From Macrotis lagotis (lineage: Eukaryota; Chordata; Mammalia; Peramelemorphia; Peramelidae): DNA of 64,000 bases. The notes under the pieces were generated by a model. It did no database searches, had not been told where the DNA came from, and saw only the letters and a program-made list of their open reading frames with translations. The stretch is from assembly GCF_037893015.1 (NCBI RefSeq), contig NC_133658.1:173123579-173187578 (forward strand). The letters are read 5' to 3'. Position numbers and translations under genes: made by a program. Below, piece after piece: positions 33,914-45,300 of this stretch. Numbering within the stretch: the stretch's first letter is position 1; each line of letters opens with the position of its first letter.

Positions 33914-35375
33914 ATTTTTTTTTTGTTTTTGTTTTTTGCAAGGGTAGGGAGAGAATTTAATGCCGCACTTCCTCTCCCCAATCATTTCTCCCCTGTCCAC
34001 CTCTCCAAACTACCCCAGCAAAACTCCCTGCAGTGGAAGTAAACCAGATTAGGAGGGGGTTTCAGAAAACAAAAAGAAAACCACCAATCACCCCTTCAAT
34101 AAAAGTCTTCAATATAAAACAAAAACATAACTAGTCCTATCTAGTTGCCCCATTAAAATGGTAGCTGGTGCAGGGATCTTCGCCTTCAGGAAGGGGAGGC
34201 AGAGGCCCCTTTTAGTTACTTCTTTTTCTTTTGGTTGCATCCAGGGCTAGAGGAAGCCTAAGTATATGGTAGCAGGGGGCCAGGAAGCCCTGTGCTGACC
34301 TGTAGATGTACCTTCCCCTGCACACCACTAACTGCAAATACAAAGGCGGCATGTGTCTGCTTTCAAGACTGGGGGCTACTTCCCTGCCTCTTCTTTGGGG
34401 GCACCTTGCTGTATGTTTATGCCTCTTCTGATTGTCAGTGTCCAGACCAATAAAACTGGGCATCAATAAATGTCTCCAAAAATACACCGCTCTTTGTCTT
34501 TGCTGCTTCTGTTGCCGTTGCCACCTGGCACCTGGAGGGAGGGAAGGGACTAAGGTGGATGGTCATTCAGGGATGTCAATCATGAGGTCATCATCACCAT
34601 CCAGGTCATCATCTTCACTCCCTGAATCACTGAACATTTGGCAAGGGATGGTGCTCAGGATGGTATGTAGGGGCAGCTTAGGATACCCCAGCACTACCAG
34701 TCCTGGCCTAGGAAGGTCAGTGAACCCCCCACTGCACAGGTGGGGCCATTTCTCCCTCTTGGGTCTCAGGGAACTGGGCTCAGACAGCTTCAGGGCCAGG
34801 TAGTCTGAGGAGAAGGGAGAATATGGGGGGCAGCGAGGTCAGGTACAGAGAGGGGCCCCCAGAGGCTTGCAGGGGAAACCCTGAGGGTGGGGGCGGTGAA
34901 AGGCCAGAGGGGATAGGGCACCCCTAGAGGGGGATTGGGCACCCCTAGAGGGGGATTTCTTTTCCTCTTGGGGGCTGGTGTCTCAGTGAGTTTGGGTGTG
35001 CCCTCTGTCTCACTCTTCTCTGAGGATGCTGTGGCATCTGAGTCAGAAGAGTCTTCATCCACATTTTCATACTGCAGAAGATGATGCCAAAGGAGACTCT
35101 TGTTCTGGGACACTTCTAGCAGCTTTCTCTGTGCCTTCCTCAGTTCCTTCTGAAAACACTTAGGCTCGTAGAGTGGGAATCTGAGCTTCTGTTTCAGGTT
35201 CTGGTATTCTTGTAGTCCACCTCGACATCCATTTGCCCATTCATGGCTGGTCGGGGAAATCACACTCACCCCGAGTGCCTAAGGCCCGATCCTACTCAGG
35301 CTTGGGCAACAGGGCCTGCCCCAAGGCCCGGGGTGAACCCTTACCTACCCCTTGACCCACAACAGGAGCTATCCC
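33914..35375 (-). pseudogene. INO80E (retrocopy): INO80E processed pseudogene
   Basis: The parent gene encodes subunit E of the INO80 chromatin-remodelling complex (244 residues in human). On the minus strand the copy has a GC-rich 5' UTR of about 130 bp, a start codon at 35244 ([12 protein letters not shown]), and the coiled-coil-like stretch [20 protein letters not shown]. The signature [19 protein letters not shown] and then [20 protein letters not shown] follow. The true C-terminus is present near 34563-34640 as [18 protein letters not shown] then IDIPE and a stop. The middle has lost the frame: an early frameshift separates [12 protein letters not shown] from EYQNLKQKL, and the Pro/Ser-rich part after about residue 105 is out of frame. 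It also has a 21-bp tandem duplication near 34918-34960. A 3' UTR, an 'attaaa' signal and a poly(A) tail (T-run at 33915-33940 on plus) follow. A 10-bp duplication 'tgaacagaag' (33904-33913 and 35376-35385) shows L1-driven insertion. Confidence 0.93.
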
Positions 35376-35579
35376 TGAACAGAAGGATGTTAAAAAAGAT
35401 TAAGGAATATAAATTTGTGATTTCCACATTGGGTGGCTGTCAGGTGCCCACCTTAGAGAGAAACCTGATTACAAGTGGCATTTTAACAACTAGTTCACCA
35501 AACTCAACATAAAAATTAGCTATTGGTTCTGCTGAACTGGTGCAAACCGACTCAATCCCACCACTGTTCTAAGGAGTTG

Positions 35580-36475
35580 CTTATGATCTTTAAACATATG
35601 ACACCCAAATCTGTATATCCAGCTCCAATTTTTTTTCCCCTGAAATTTTTCACCACAAAATAGCTGTTAGAACTCCCCATATGGATGTCCTTTTGATGCT
35701 TCAAACTCAGTACTTCAAAAATGAAATCCAGTATCTCCTCCTTAAATTCACTTCTTTTTAAAATTCCAATCATGCCACCAATCCACCAATAATGCCAGTG
35801 ATTTCTCTCTCACTCTGCCCTACCATCCCTATCCAAGCAAAATCCAATTTTTATTGATTTCACCTATACCATATATCTCATATCCATACTATTCTCTCCA
35901 TTTATCTATCCACTACCCTACCTAAGACCCTCCTCATCTCTCACTTATACTATTTCAATGTCTTCTTCTTAGGCTCCCTGTTTCTAGACTATATTCTCTT
36001 CAATCCCTCCATCACAGAGATACCAGTTTAAAATTCCTATGGCATAGATCTGATCATATTCTTCCCCTGCTCGAAAGTCCTTAGTAGTCCCTTATTGCAT
36101 GTTTTTAAAATTTTTTACAATCTGATCCCAATTTACCTGTCTAGATTTACTGCTTTTTACAAACTGTCCTACTTGATATTCCCTGAACTCAGCATTTCTT
36201 CTTCTTTATTTGTGCCTTTGCAAATATAGCCTTCTGTGGCTGGAGTACACTTTGTCCTCTCTTCTGTGTTTGCCATCTTCTACTCAAAATCTTTCTTGAT
36301 TTCCCCAGTCCTTAATGTTTTCTTCATCCTAAAACTATCTTGTATTGCTTATTTTCTCAATTTTGTATCTCTCAATAAAATATAATCTCCTCAAAGACAG
36401 GACCTGCTTTGGTTTTTATTGTTATATAATGAGTACCTAGCAGAGGAACTTACCCATAATAAGTTGTTTTATTTG
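35580..36475 (+). repeat. L2 LINE, long fragment
   Basis: L2-like text throughout: 'gatctgatcatattcttcccctgctcgaaagtcc' near 36047, 'tacaatctgatcccaatttacctg' near 36115, 'gtctctcaataaaatataatctcctcaaagacaggacc' near 36367. It ends near 36475. The open frames inside are incidental. Confidence 0.65.
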
Positions 36476-36985
36476 CCTTCATGACTCAGATTAGAACAGA
36501 CCGAGATGTGAGGATTTACAGGAAATTGATCCCTGGGAAGTTGGTATTCATACAGATAGAAAAAAATTGTATGCATATGCACACTCACAAACATACACAC
36601 TATAAGATAATATAGACTAATGGAGATGTGTGTGTGTGTGTATGAGGGAGATGTGTACTATGGCAGAGATCTCAGGGAGAGTACATGCTCACAATGATTT
36701 TTATAACTTAAAGATAAGTTTGGTCAGTGAACAAGATATGGAAAGGAGGGCAGTCTTAATCAAAACTAGCCACAGTGAGGAAATGGGATGAAATTGGATG
36801 AAAATTTGATTTGATAATCAGGAAAGAAGAAAGAAGAAGGAAGAAGGAAAAAGAAGGAAGAAGGAGAAGAAGGAGAGGGAGAGGGAGAAGAAGAGGAAGA
36901 AGAAGAAGAGGAAGAAGAAGAAGAAGAAAGAAAGAAAGAAGAAGAAAGAAAGAAAGAGGAAGAAGATGGTGATGATGATAATGAC
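36476..36985 (+). repeat. Polypurine GAA / GGAA tract with unassigned flank
   Basis: 36823-36965 is almost pure purine (irregular GAA, GGA and GAAA units). Upstream is unassigned, with a short (GT)n near 36628. Confidence 0.85.
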
Positions 36986-36989
36986 TAAA

Positions 36990-37650
36990 GACATCTTATT
37001 TTAAGAAATTATAAAAGAAAACTATCCATATCACTTAAAAATAGGAGGCAAAGTGAATATAGAAAGAATCTAACAATACCTTCTGAAAGCAGTCCAAAAG
37101 GAAAACTCCCAGAAACATTATAACCAATGGTCAAAGAAAAAATACTTCAAAAAGTCAGGAAAAAAAATTTCAAGTATAGGAACCAGGAATGCTCCAGATT
37201 TATCTGCCTCCTGTAAAGAAGAGAACTTGGAATATACTATTCCAGACTGTAAAAGATACAAGCTTACAATACATAATATCTTAATATCTTACTGAGAAAA
37301 CCTGAATATGATCCTGTAAAGGGAAAAAATGGATCTTTAATGAAGTAGAGGACTTCCATGCATAAGGGACTAAAAATGATAAATGGTTTACATTATAAAT
37401 ATGAAATATGAGTTGTCCCTGAACCATATCATCATCAGGGGTCATAGAGGGAATCTAATTAAAAAAAGAACATAGTAAGGGTTCTATTAGGGTTTGATGA
37501 TTTTAAAAGAAAATGGAAAAGGAAGGAACAAGAATACACTAGGTGGGGGAAAGCAGGACAAGGATGGGAAAAATTATCTCAAATAACCAAGTAGAAATTT
37601 ATATGGGTGGGGAAAAGAGTAGGTAACCCTTCAACTCAGTTTTATTTGAA
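36990..37650 (+). mobile_element. L1-type ORF1 remnant (L1 or HAL1)
   Basis: 'aaaagtcaggaaaaaaaatttcaag' near 37148 and 'actattccagactgtaaaagatacaagcttacaatac' near 37237, followed by 'gtaaagggaaaaaatggatctttaatgaagtagaggacttcc' near 37315, keep the order of the C-terminal half of an L1 ORF1. No ORF2 follows, so it could be a HAL1 or a truncated L1. Confidence 0.5.
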
Positions 37651-38296
37651 CTAATCAAAGGAAAGAAAAAAATAATTTTAAAACAAGCATATGATATCTA
37701 GTTTTACTGTTGCTTAATTGAAATAATAATTGCATCTCCTTTTTTTCTCTTCATTAGGATGATACATGATAAATTTTGATCCATTTCCTTACTTTAATGT
37801 TCTATGTATGCTAATATTTTGTGTTCTTAGTATGTGGTGAACTTGTGGGTTTTTCTTATAATTCAGTCTAAATTTATCAAAACAATTTGATTTCTGTCTC
37901 TTCCATTACACAGCAACTCTTACTCTGTATCTGTTAAAGACCTAGATCTTTGGATCTTGTCCCTCTTTTTTACTGTTATTTTTCAAATCACTTCTCTATA
38001 TTTGCTATTAATTTTATATGAATCAATATGATTCTAATTGACACCCTCCCACACAAACAGCACTCTCTCTCCCAGATTTGAATGCCTTGATTCTACTTTT
38101 AGTGATATAATCATTTTTAACACTTCTCCCAGCTAGCCTAGATTATAGTTTGATTTAGGAGTCCCTTTCTCCCTATTCCTTTATTTACATCTTCCTCATC
38201 TCTCTGATTAAATAATGTTCACCTGTGGTGCCTTAATTTCAAAAGATATTAATTCATTTGTTCTTCTTCCCCTTTCCTTCTTTACTTTTGGATTTT
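37651..38296. other. Unassigned pyrimidine-rich sequence
   Basis: No gene or named element recognised. Confidence 0.4.
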
Positions 38297-38313
38297 TCAG
38301 TTTGATCACTCTT

Positions 38314-38470
38314 TTTTTTTTTCTTTTAGGTTTTTGCAAGGCAAATGAGGATAAGTGGCTTGCCCAAGGCCACAAAGCTAGGTAATTATTAAGTGTCTGA
38401 GGTCAGATTTAAATTTAGGTACTCTTGACTCCAGGGCTGGTGCTCTATCCACTGTGCCATCTAGCCACCC
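38314..38470 (-). repeat. WSINE1-type SINE with target duplication
   Basis: Reverse full-length copy with a 17-bp duplication, 'tcagtttgatcactctt' at 38297-38313 and the same with one change at 38471-38487. Confidence 0.93.
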
Positions 38471-38487
38471 TCAGTTTAATCACTCTT

Positions 38488-39050
38488 GATGTGATTAAAC
38501 CATAGTTCTCCTTATTCCTCAAAGACCCTCAAGTGAAGTAAGGCTGATAAAAAAAAACAGTAGTTTTGCTTCATCCTCAGTCCTGACCTTTAACTTGTAT
38601 TAAATTTCTTTTGGTTACTACAGTTTCATTTTTGAAGTCCTTCCTTGTTGTCTGTGAAGGATGGGATAGGAATCTATCATCTTGTTGAAAAGACTTCTTA
38701 TTTCATATGGGAATATGCTCAGCTTCTCAGGATATGTTATTCTAAAATATTTTCCTTTACTTTTTAGTACACCATATTGCAGCATTTACTTTAACTTCAT
38801 GTCATAGATGAATAGCCCTATGGGATCTTAAACTGGAATTCTTAGTACATGAAGTGTCTCTTCCTGTCTTCATATAAGGTTTTCTTTTAAACTGATGTTT
38901 TAGAAATTGGTAACTTCATTTTTGATTGAGTTGAATTTCCTCTCTCATGGTATCCTTTTTGACTCTATATAGCTGTCATTTAATAACTTTCCCCAATATT
39001 TCTGGACAATTTTTTTGTAAAATTTGCTGAAATATAGTATTCAAAATTTT

Positions 39051-39104
<54 letters not shown>

Positions 39105-39264
39105 CTGGGAGGATAGTGATTTTTTTTATTGTTTTTATGAGTCCTCTCTTCAAGGTCAGTTGCTTTAGGCAACTGTAATAGTAGTCACAAGAATTTTTCC
39201 AATTGTGCTGTCTTTTCATTGAACTCAAGTGTTTTCATCTCTTGCATTTTTCAGCTATATCTGC
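38488..39264. other. LINE-like remnant, not classified, with a TG microsatellite
   Basis: 'cagcttctcaggatatgttattctaaaatattttcc' near 38718 resembles antisense LINE sequence but I cannot place it. (TG)n with about 25 units lies at 39052-39102. Confidence 0.4.
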
Positions 39265-39388
39265 TGTTAGGGACTGTTGTGTGTGGGAGCACTGTAAACT
39301 ATCATCACCTGGTGCCCTTCAGCATCAAAGCCTTGTTTTACTAAGTGCCTCTGGAGACGTTGGAGTACTTGGGGATCTTGGAGAACTT
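39265..39388 (+). mobile_element. 5' part of an ERV2 LTR, entry point of the satellite
   Basis: 'tgttagggactgttgtgtgtggg', 'gcactgtaaactatcatcacctggtg' and 'agcatcaaagccttgttttactaagtgcc' align with the LTRs at 7611, 18796 and 20615. The sequence then jumps to the R-region-like 'ggagtacttggggatcttggagaacttgtctctctc', where the polypyrimidine tract takes over. The LTR's own 3' end is not recognisable beyond the tract. Confidence 0.8.
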
Positions 39389-42300
39389 GTCTCTCTCATC
39401 TCTCTCATCTCTCTTTTGTCTCTCATCTTTCTTTTGTCTCTCATCTCATCTTTCTCTCGTGTCTCTGTCTCTTGTCTCTTGTCTCCCTTGTCTCTCTCTC
39501 TTGTCTCTCTTGTCTCTCTCTCTCATCTCTCTCTTGTCTCTCTCTCGTCTCTCTCGTCTCTCTCTGTCTCTCTCTTGTCTCTCTCTCTTGTCTCTCTCTC
39601 TCGTCTCTCTCTGTCTCATCTCTCTCTCTCTTGTCTCTCTTGTCTCTTTCTCTCTCTTGTCTCTCTCTCGTCTCTCTCTCTCTCGTCTCTCTCTTGTCTC
39701 TCTCTCGTCTCTCTCTTGTCTCTCTCTCGTCTCTCTCTCGTCTCTCTCGTCTCTCTCTGTCTCTCTCTTGTCTCTCTCTCTTGTCTCTCTCTCTCGTCTC
39801 TCTCTGTCTCGTCTCTCTCTCTTGTCTCTCTCGTCTCTCTCTTCTCTCTCTCGTTTCTCTCTCTTGTCTCTCTCTTGTCTCTCTCTCATCTCTCTCTCGT
39901 CTCTCTCTCTCATCTCTCTCTCTCTGTCTCTCTCTTGTCTCTCTCTCTTGTCTCTTGTCTCTCTTGTCTCTGTCTCTCTCTTGTCTCTCTTTCGTGTCTC
40001 TCTCTCGTATCTCTCTCATGTCTCTCTCTCGTGTCTCTCTCTCTCGTGTCTCTCTCTTGTCCCTCTCTTGTGTCTCTCTCTCGTGTCTCTCTCGTTTCTC
40101 TCTCTTGTCTCTCTCTTGTCTCTCTCTCTCTCTCTCTTGTCTCTCTCTCTCATCTCTCTTGACTCTCTTGTCTCTCTCGTGTCTCTCTCGTGTCTCTCTC
40201 TCATGTCTCTCTTGTGTCTCTCTCGTGTTTCTCTCATGTCTCTCTCTCGTCTCTCTCTTTTCTCTCTCGTTTCTCTCTCTCTTGTCTCTCTCTCGTCTCT
40301 CTCTCTCATCTCTCGTCTCTCTCCTCTCTCTTGTTTCTCTCTCTCTCATGTCTCTCTCATGTCTCTCTCTCTCGTGTCTCTCTCTCTCGTGTCTCTCTCA
40401 TGTCTCTCTCTCATGTCTCTCTCTCGTCTCTCTCTCGTCTCTCTCATGTATCTCTCTCGTGTCTCTCTCTCATGTCTCTCTCGTATCTCTCATCTCTCGT
40501 CTCTCTCCTCTCTCTTGTTTCTCTCTCTCTCGTCTCTCTCTTGTCTCTCTCTCGTGTCTCTCTCTCATGTCTCTCTCATGTCTCTCTCTCGTCTCTCTCT
40601 CGTCTCTCTCATGTATCTCTCTCGTGTCTCTCTCTCATGTCTCTCTCTTGTTTCTCTCTCTCTCTCTCTCTCTCATGTCTCTCTCATGTCTCTCTCTCGT
40701 GTCTCTCTCTCGTGTCTCTCTCTTGTCCCTCTCTTGTGTCTCTCTCTCGTGCCTCTCGCGTTTCTCTCTCTCTCTCTCTCATGTCTCTCTCATGTCTCTC
40801 TCTCGTGTCTCTCTCTCGTGTCTCTCTCTCTCTTGTGTCTCTCTCGTGTCTCTCTCGTGTCTCTCTCTCATGTCTCTCTTGTGTCTCTCTCGTGTTTCTC
40901 TCATGTCTCTCTCTCGTCTCTCTCTTTTCTGTCTCGTTTCTCTCTCTCTTGTCTCTCTCTCGTCTCTCTCTCTCATCTCTCGTCTCTCTCCTCTCTCTTG
41001 TTTCTCTCTCTCTCATGTCTCTCTCATGTCTCTCTCTCTCGTGTCTCTCTCTCTCGTGTCTCTCTCTTGTCTCTCTCTCTTATCTCTCTCTCATGTCTCT
41101 CTCTCTTGTGTCTCTCTCATGTATCTCTCTCGTGTCTCTCTCTCATGTCTCTCTCGTATCTCTCATCTCTCGTCTCTCTCCTCTCTCTTGTTTCTCTCTC
41201 TCTCGTCTCTCTCTTGTCTCTCTCTCGTGTCTCTCTCTCATGTCTCTCTCATGTCTCTCTCTTGTCTCTCTCTCTCGTCTCTCTCATGTCTCTCTCTCGT
41301 GTCTCTCTCTCATGTCTCTCTCATGTCTCTCTCTCGTGTCTCTCTCTCGTGTCTCTCTCTTGTCCCTCTCTTGTGTCTCTCTCTCGTGTCTCTCTCTCTT
41401 GTCTCTCTCTCATGTCTCTCTCGTGTCTCTTTCGTGTCTCTCTCTTGTGTCTCTCTCGTGTCTCTCTCATGTCTGTCTCGTGTCTCTCTCGTGTCTCTCT
41501 TGTGTCTTTCTCTCATGTCTCTCTCTCTCATGTCTCTTTCGTGTCTTTCTCTCGTGTCTCTCTCTTGTGTCTCTCTCTCGTGTCTCTCTTGTGTCTCTCT
41601 CGTGTCTCTTTCATGTCTCTCTCGTCTCTCGTCTCTCTCTCTCATCTCTCTCTTGTCTCTCTCTATCTCTCTCTTGTCTCTCTCTCTTGTCTCTCTCTCT
41701 CTTGTCTCTTGTCTCTCTTGTCTCTGTCTCTCTCTTGTCTCTCTTTCGTGTCTCTCTCTCGTATCTCTCTCTCATGTCTCTCTCTCGTGTCTCTCTCTCA
41801 TGTCTCTCTCTTGTCCCTCTCTTGTGTCTCTCTCTCGTGTCTCTCTCGTTTCTCTCTCTTGTCTCTCTCTTGTCTCTCTCTTTTGTCTCTCTCTTGTCTC
41901 TCTCTGTCTCTCTCTCTTGTCTCTCTTGTCTCTCTCTCGTGTCTCTCTTGTGTCTCTCTCTCATGTCTCTCTTGTGTCTCGTGTTTCTCTCATGTCTCTC
42001 TCTCTCGTCTCTCTCTCGTCTCTCTCTTTTCTCTCTCGTTTCTCTCTCTCTCTTGTCTCTCTCGTCTCTCTCTCTTGTCTCTCTCATGTCTCTCTCTCGT
42101 ATCTCTCTCTCATGTCTCTCTCTCGTGTCTCTCTCTCTTGTCTCTCTCTCGTGTCTCTCTCATCCCTCTCTCGTGTCTCTCTCTTGTGTCTCTCTCATGT
42201 ATCTCTCTCGTGTCTCTCTCTCTTGTCTCTCTCTCTCATCTCTCTCTTGTTTCTCTCTCTCTCATGTCTCTCTCGTGTCTCTCTCTCATGTCTCTCTCTC

Positions 42301-45300
42301 ATGTCTCTCTCGTGTCTCTCATCTCTCGTCTCTCTCCTCTCTCTTGTTTCTCTCTCTCTCGTGTCTCTCTCTCTCGTGTCTCTCTCTCTTGTCTCTCTCT
42401 CTCATCTCTCTCTCGTGTCTCTCTCTCTTGTGTCTCTCTCATGTATCTCTCTCGTGTCTCTCTCTCATGTCTCTCTCTCATGTCTCTCTCGTGTCTCTCA
42501 TCTCTCGTCTCTCTCCTCTCTCTTGTTTCTCTCTCTCGTGTCTCTCTCTCTCATGTCTCTCTCTCTTGTCTCTCTCTCTCATCTCTCTCTCGTGTCTCTC
42601 TCTCTTGTGTCTCTCTCATGTATCTCTCTCGTGTCTCTCTCTCGTGTCTCTCTCTCGTGTCTCTCTCGTGTCTCTCATCTCTCGTCTCTCTCCTCTCTCT
42701 TGTTTCTCTCTCTCTCATGTCTCTCTCATGTCTCTCTCTCGTGTCTCTCTCTTGTGTCTCTCTCTTGTCTCTCTCTCTTGTCTCTCTCTCTCATCCCTCT
42801 CTCGTGTCTCTCTCTTGTGTCTCTCTCATGTATCTCTCTCGTGTCTCTCTCTCTTGTCTCTCTCTCTCTCATCTCTCTCTCGTGTCTCTCTCTCTTGTGT
42901 CTCTCTCATGTATCTCTCTCGTGTCTCTCTCTCTTGTGTCTCTCTCATGTATCTCTCTCGTGTCTCTCTCTCGTGTCTCTCTCTCATGTCTCTCTCGTGT
43001 CTCTCATCTCTCGTCTCTCTCCTCTCTCTTGTTTCTCTCTCTCTCTCATGTCTCTCTCATGTCTCTCTCTCGTGTCTCTCTCTCTCGTGTCTCTCTCTTG
43101 TCTCTCTCTCTCTCATCCCTCTCTCGTGTCTCTCTCTTGTGTCTCTCTCATGTATCTCTCTCGTGTCTCTCTCTCTTGTCTCTCTCTCTCATCTCTCTCT
43201 CGTGTCTCTCTCTCTTGTGTCTCTCTCATGTATCTCTCTCGTGTCTCTCTCTCGTGTCTCTCTCTCTTGTGTCTCTCTCGTGTCTCTCTCTCTTGTGTCT
43301 CTCTCATGTATCTCTCGTGTCTCTTTCGTGTCTCTCTCTTGTGTCTCTCTCGTGTCTCTCTCTTGTCTCTCTCTGTCTCTCTCTCTTGTCTCTCTTGTCT
43401 CTCTCTCGTGTCTCTCTTGTGTCTCTCTCTCATGTCTCTCTCGTGTCTCTCTCTCTTGTCTCTCTCTTGTGTCTCTCTCTCGTGTCTCTCTTGTGTCTCT
43501 CTCGTGTCTCTTTCATGTCTCTCTCGTCTCTCGTCTCTCTCTCTCATCTCTCTCTTGTCTCTCTCTATCTCTCTCTTGTCTCTCTCTCTTGTCTCTCTCT
43601 CTCTTGTCTCTTGTCTCTCTTGTCTCTGTCTCTCTCTTGTCTCTCTTTCGTGTCTCTCTCGTATCTCTCTCTCATGTCTCTCTCTCATGTCTCTCTCTCA
43701 TGTCTCTCTCTCTCGTGTCTCTCTCTTGTCCCTCTCTTGTGTCTCTCTCTCGTGTCTCTCTCGTTTCTCTCTCTTGTCTCTCTCTTGTCTCTCTCTTTTG
43801 TCTCTCTCTTGTCTCTCTCTGTCTCTCTCTCTCTTGTCTCTCTTGTCTCTCTCTCGTGTCTTTCTCGTGTCTCTCTCTCATGTCTCTCTTGTGTCTCGTG
43901 TTTCTCTCATGTCTCTCTCTCTCGTCTCTCTCTCGTCTCTCTCGTGTCTCTCTCGTCTCTCTCTCTTGTCTCTCTCGTCTCTCTCTCTTGTCTCTCTCGT
44001 GTCTCTCTCTCACATGTCTCTCTCATGTCTCTCTCTCGTGTCTCTCTCTTGTCTCTCTCTTGTCTCTCTCTCTTGTCTCTCTCTCACATCCCTCTCTCGT
44101 GTCTCTCTCTCTCGTGTCTCTCTCTTGTCCCTCTCTTGTGTCTCTCTCTCGTGTCTCTCTCTCTTGTCTCTCTCTCTTGTCTCTCTCTGTGTCTCTCTCG
44201 TGTCTCGTATCTCTCTCGTGTCTCTCTCATGTCTCTCTCTCATGTCTCTCTCGTGTCTCTCATCTCTCGTCTCTCTCCTCTCTCTTGTTTCTCTCTCTCT
44301 CGTGTCTCTCTCTCTCGTGTCTCTCTCTCTGTGTCTCTCTCATGTATCTCTCTCGTGTCTCTCTCTCATGTCTCTCTCTCATGTCTCTCTTGTTTCTCTC
44401 TCTCGTGTCTCTCTCTCTCATGTCTCTCTCTCTTGTCTCTCTCTCTCATCTCTCTCTCGTGTCTCTCTCTTGTCTCTCTCTCTTATCTCTCTCTCATGTC
44501 TCTCTCTCTTGTGTCTCTCTCATGTATCTCTCTCGTGTCTCTCTCTCATGTCTCTCTCGTATCTCTCATCTCTCGTCTCTCTCCTCTCTCTTGTTTCTCT
44601 CTCTCTCGTCTCTCTCTTGTCTCTCTCTCGTGTCTCTCTCTCATGTCTCTCTCATGTCTCTCTCTCGTCTCTCTCTCGTCTCTCTCTTGTCTCTCTCTCG
44701 TGTCTCTCTCTCTGTGTCTCTCTCTCATGTCTCTCTCTCGTGTCTCTCTCTTGTGTCTCTCTCGTGTCTCTCTCTTGTGTCTCTCTTGTGTCTCTCTCTC
44801 TTGTCTCTCTCTCGTGTCTCTCTCTCGTGTCTCTCTCGTGTCTCTCTCTTGTGTCTCTCTCGTGTCTCTCTCATGTCTGTCTCGTGTCTCTCTCGTGTCT
44901 CTCTTGTGTCTTTCTCTCATGTCTCTCTCTCTCATGTCTCTTTCGTGTCTTTCTCTCGTGTCTCTCTCTTGTGTCTCTCTCTCGTGTCTCTCTTGTGTCT
45001 CTCTCGTGTCTCTTTCATGTCTCTCTCGTCTCTCGTCTCTCTCTCTCATCTCTCTCTTGTCTCTCTCTCTCTCTCTCTTGTCTCTCTCTCTTGTCTCTCT
45101 TGTCTCTGTCTCTCTCTTGTCTCTCTTTCGTGTCTCTCTCTCGTATCTCTCTCTCATGTCTCTCTCTCGTGTCTCTCTCTCATGTCTCTCTCTTGTCCCT
45201 CTCTTGTGTCTCTCTCTCGTGTCTCTCTCTTGTGTCTCTCTCTTGTCTCTCTCTCTTTTGTCTCTCTCTTGTCTCTCTCTGTCTCTCTCTCTTGTCTCTC

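Larger units (their letters stand above)
33130..35566. mobile_element. Non-autonomous hAT transposon, nested host for two retro-insertions
   Basis: The ends are inverted copies of CAGTGGTGGGATT (33130 onward, and ending 35566). They are flanked by a perfect 8-bp duplication 'ttctaagg' at 33122-33129 and 35567-35574, the size made by hAT transposases. Without the WSINE1 (33486-33647) and the INO80E retrocopy (33914-35375) about 0.8 kb of its own sequence remains, with no transposase frame. The right arm contains 'gaactggtgcaaaccgactcaatcccaccactg'. The family has no name I can give with confidence. Confidence 0.88.

Noticed and set aside
34432-34803. 123-codon plus-strand frame
   Set aside because: It is antisense to the INO80E processed pseudogene.
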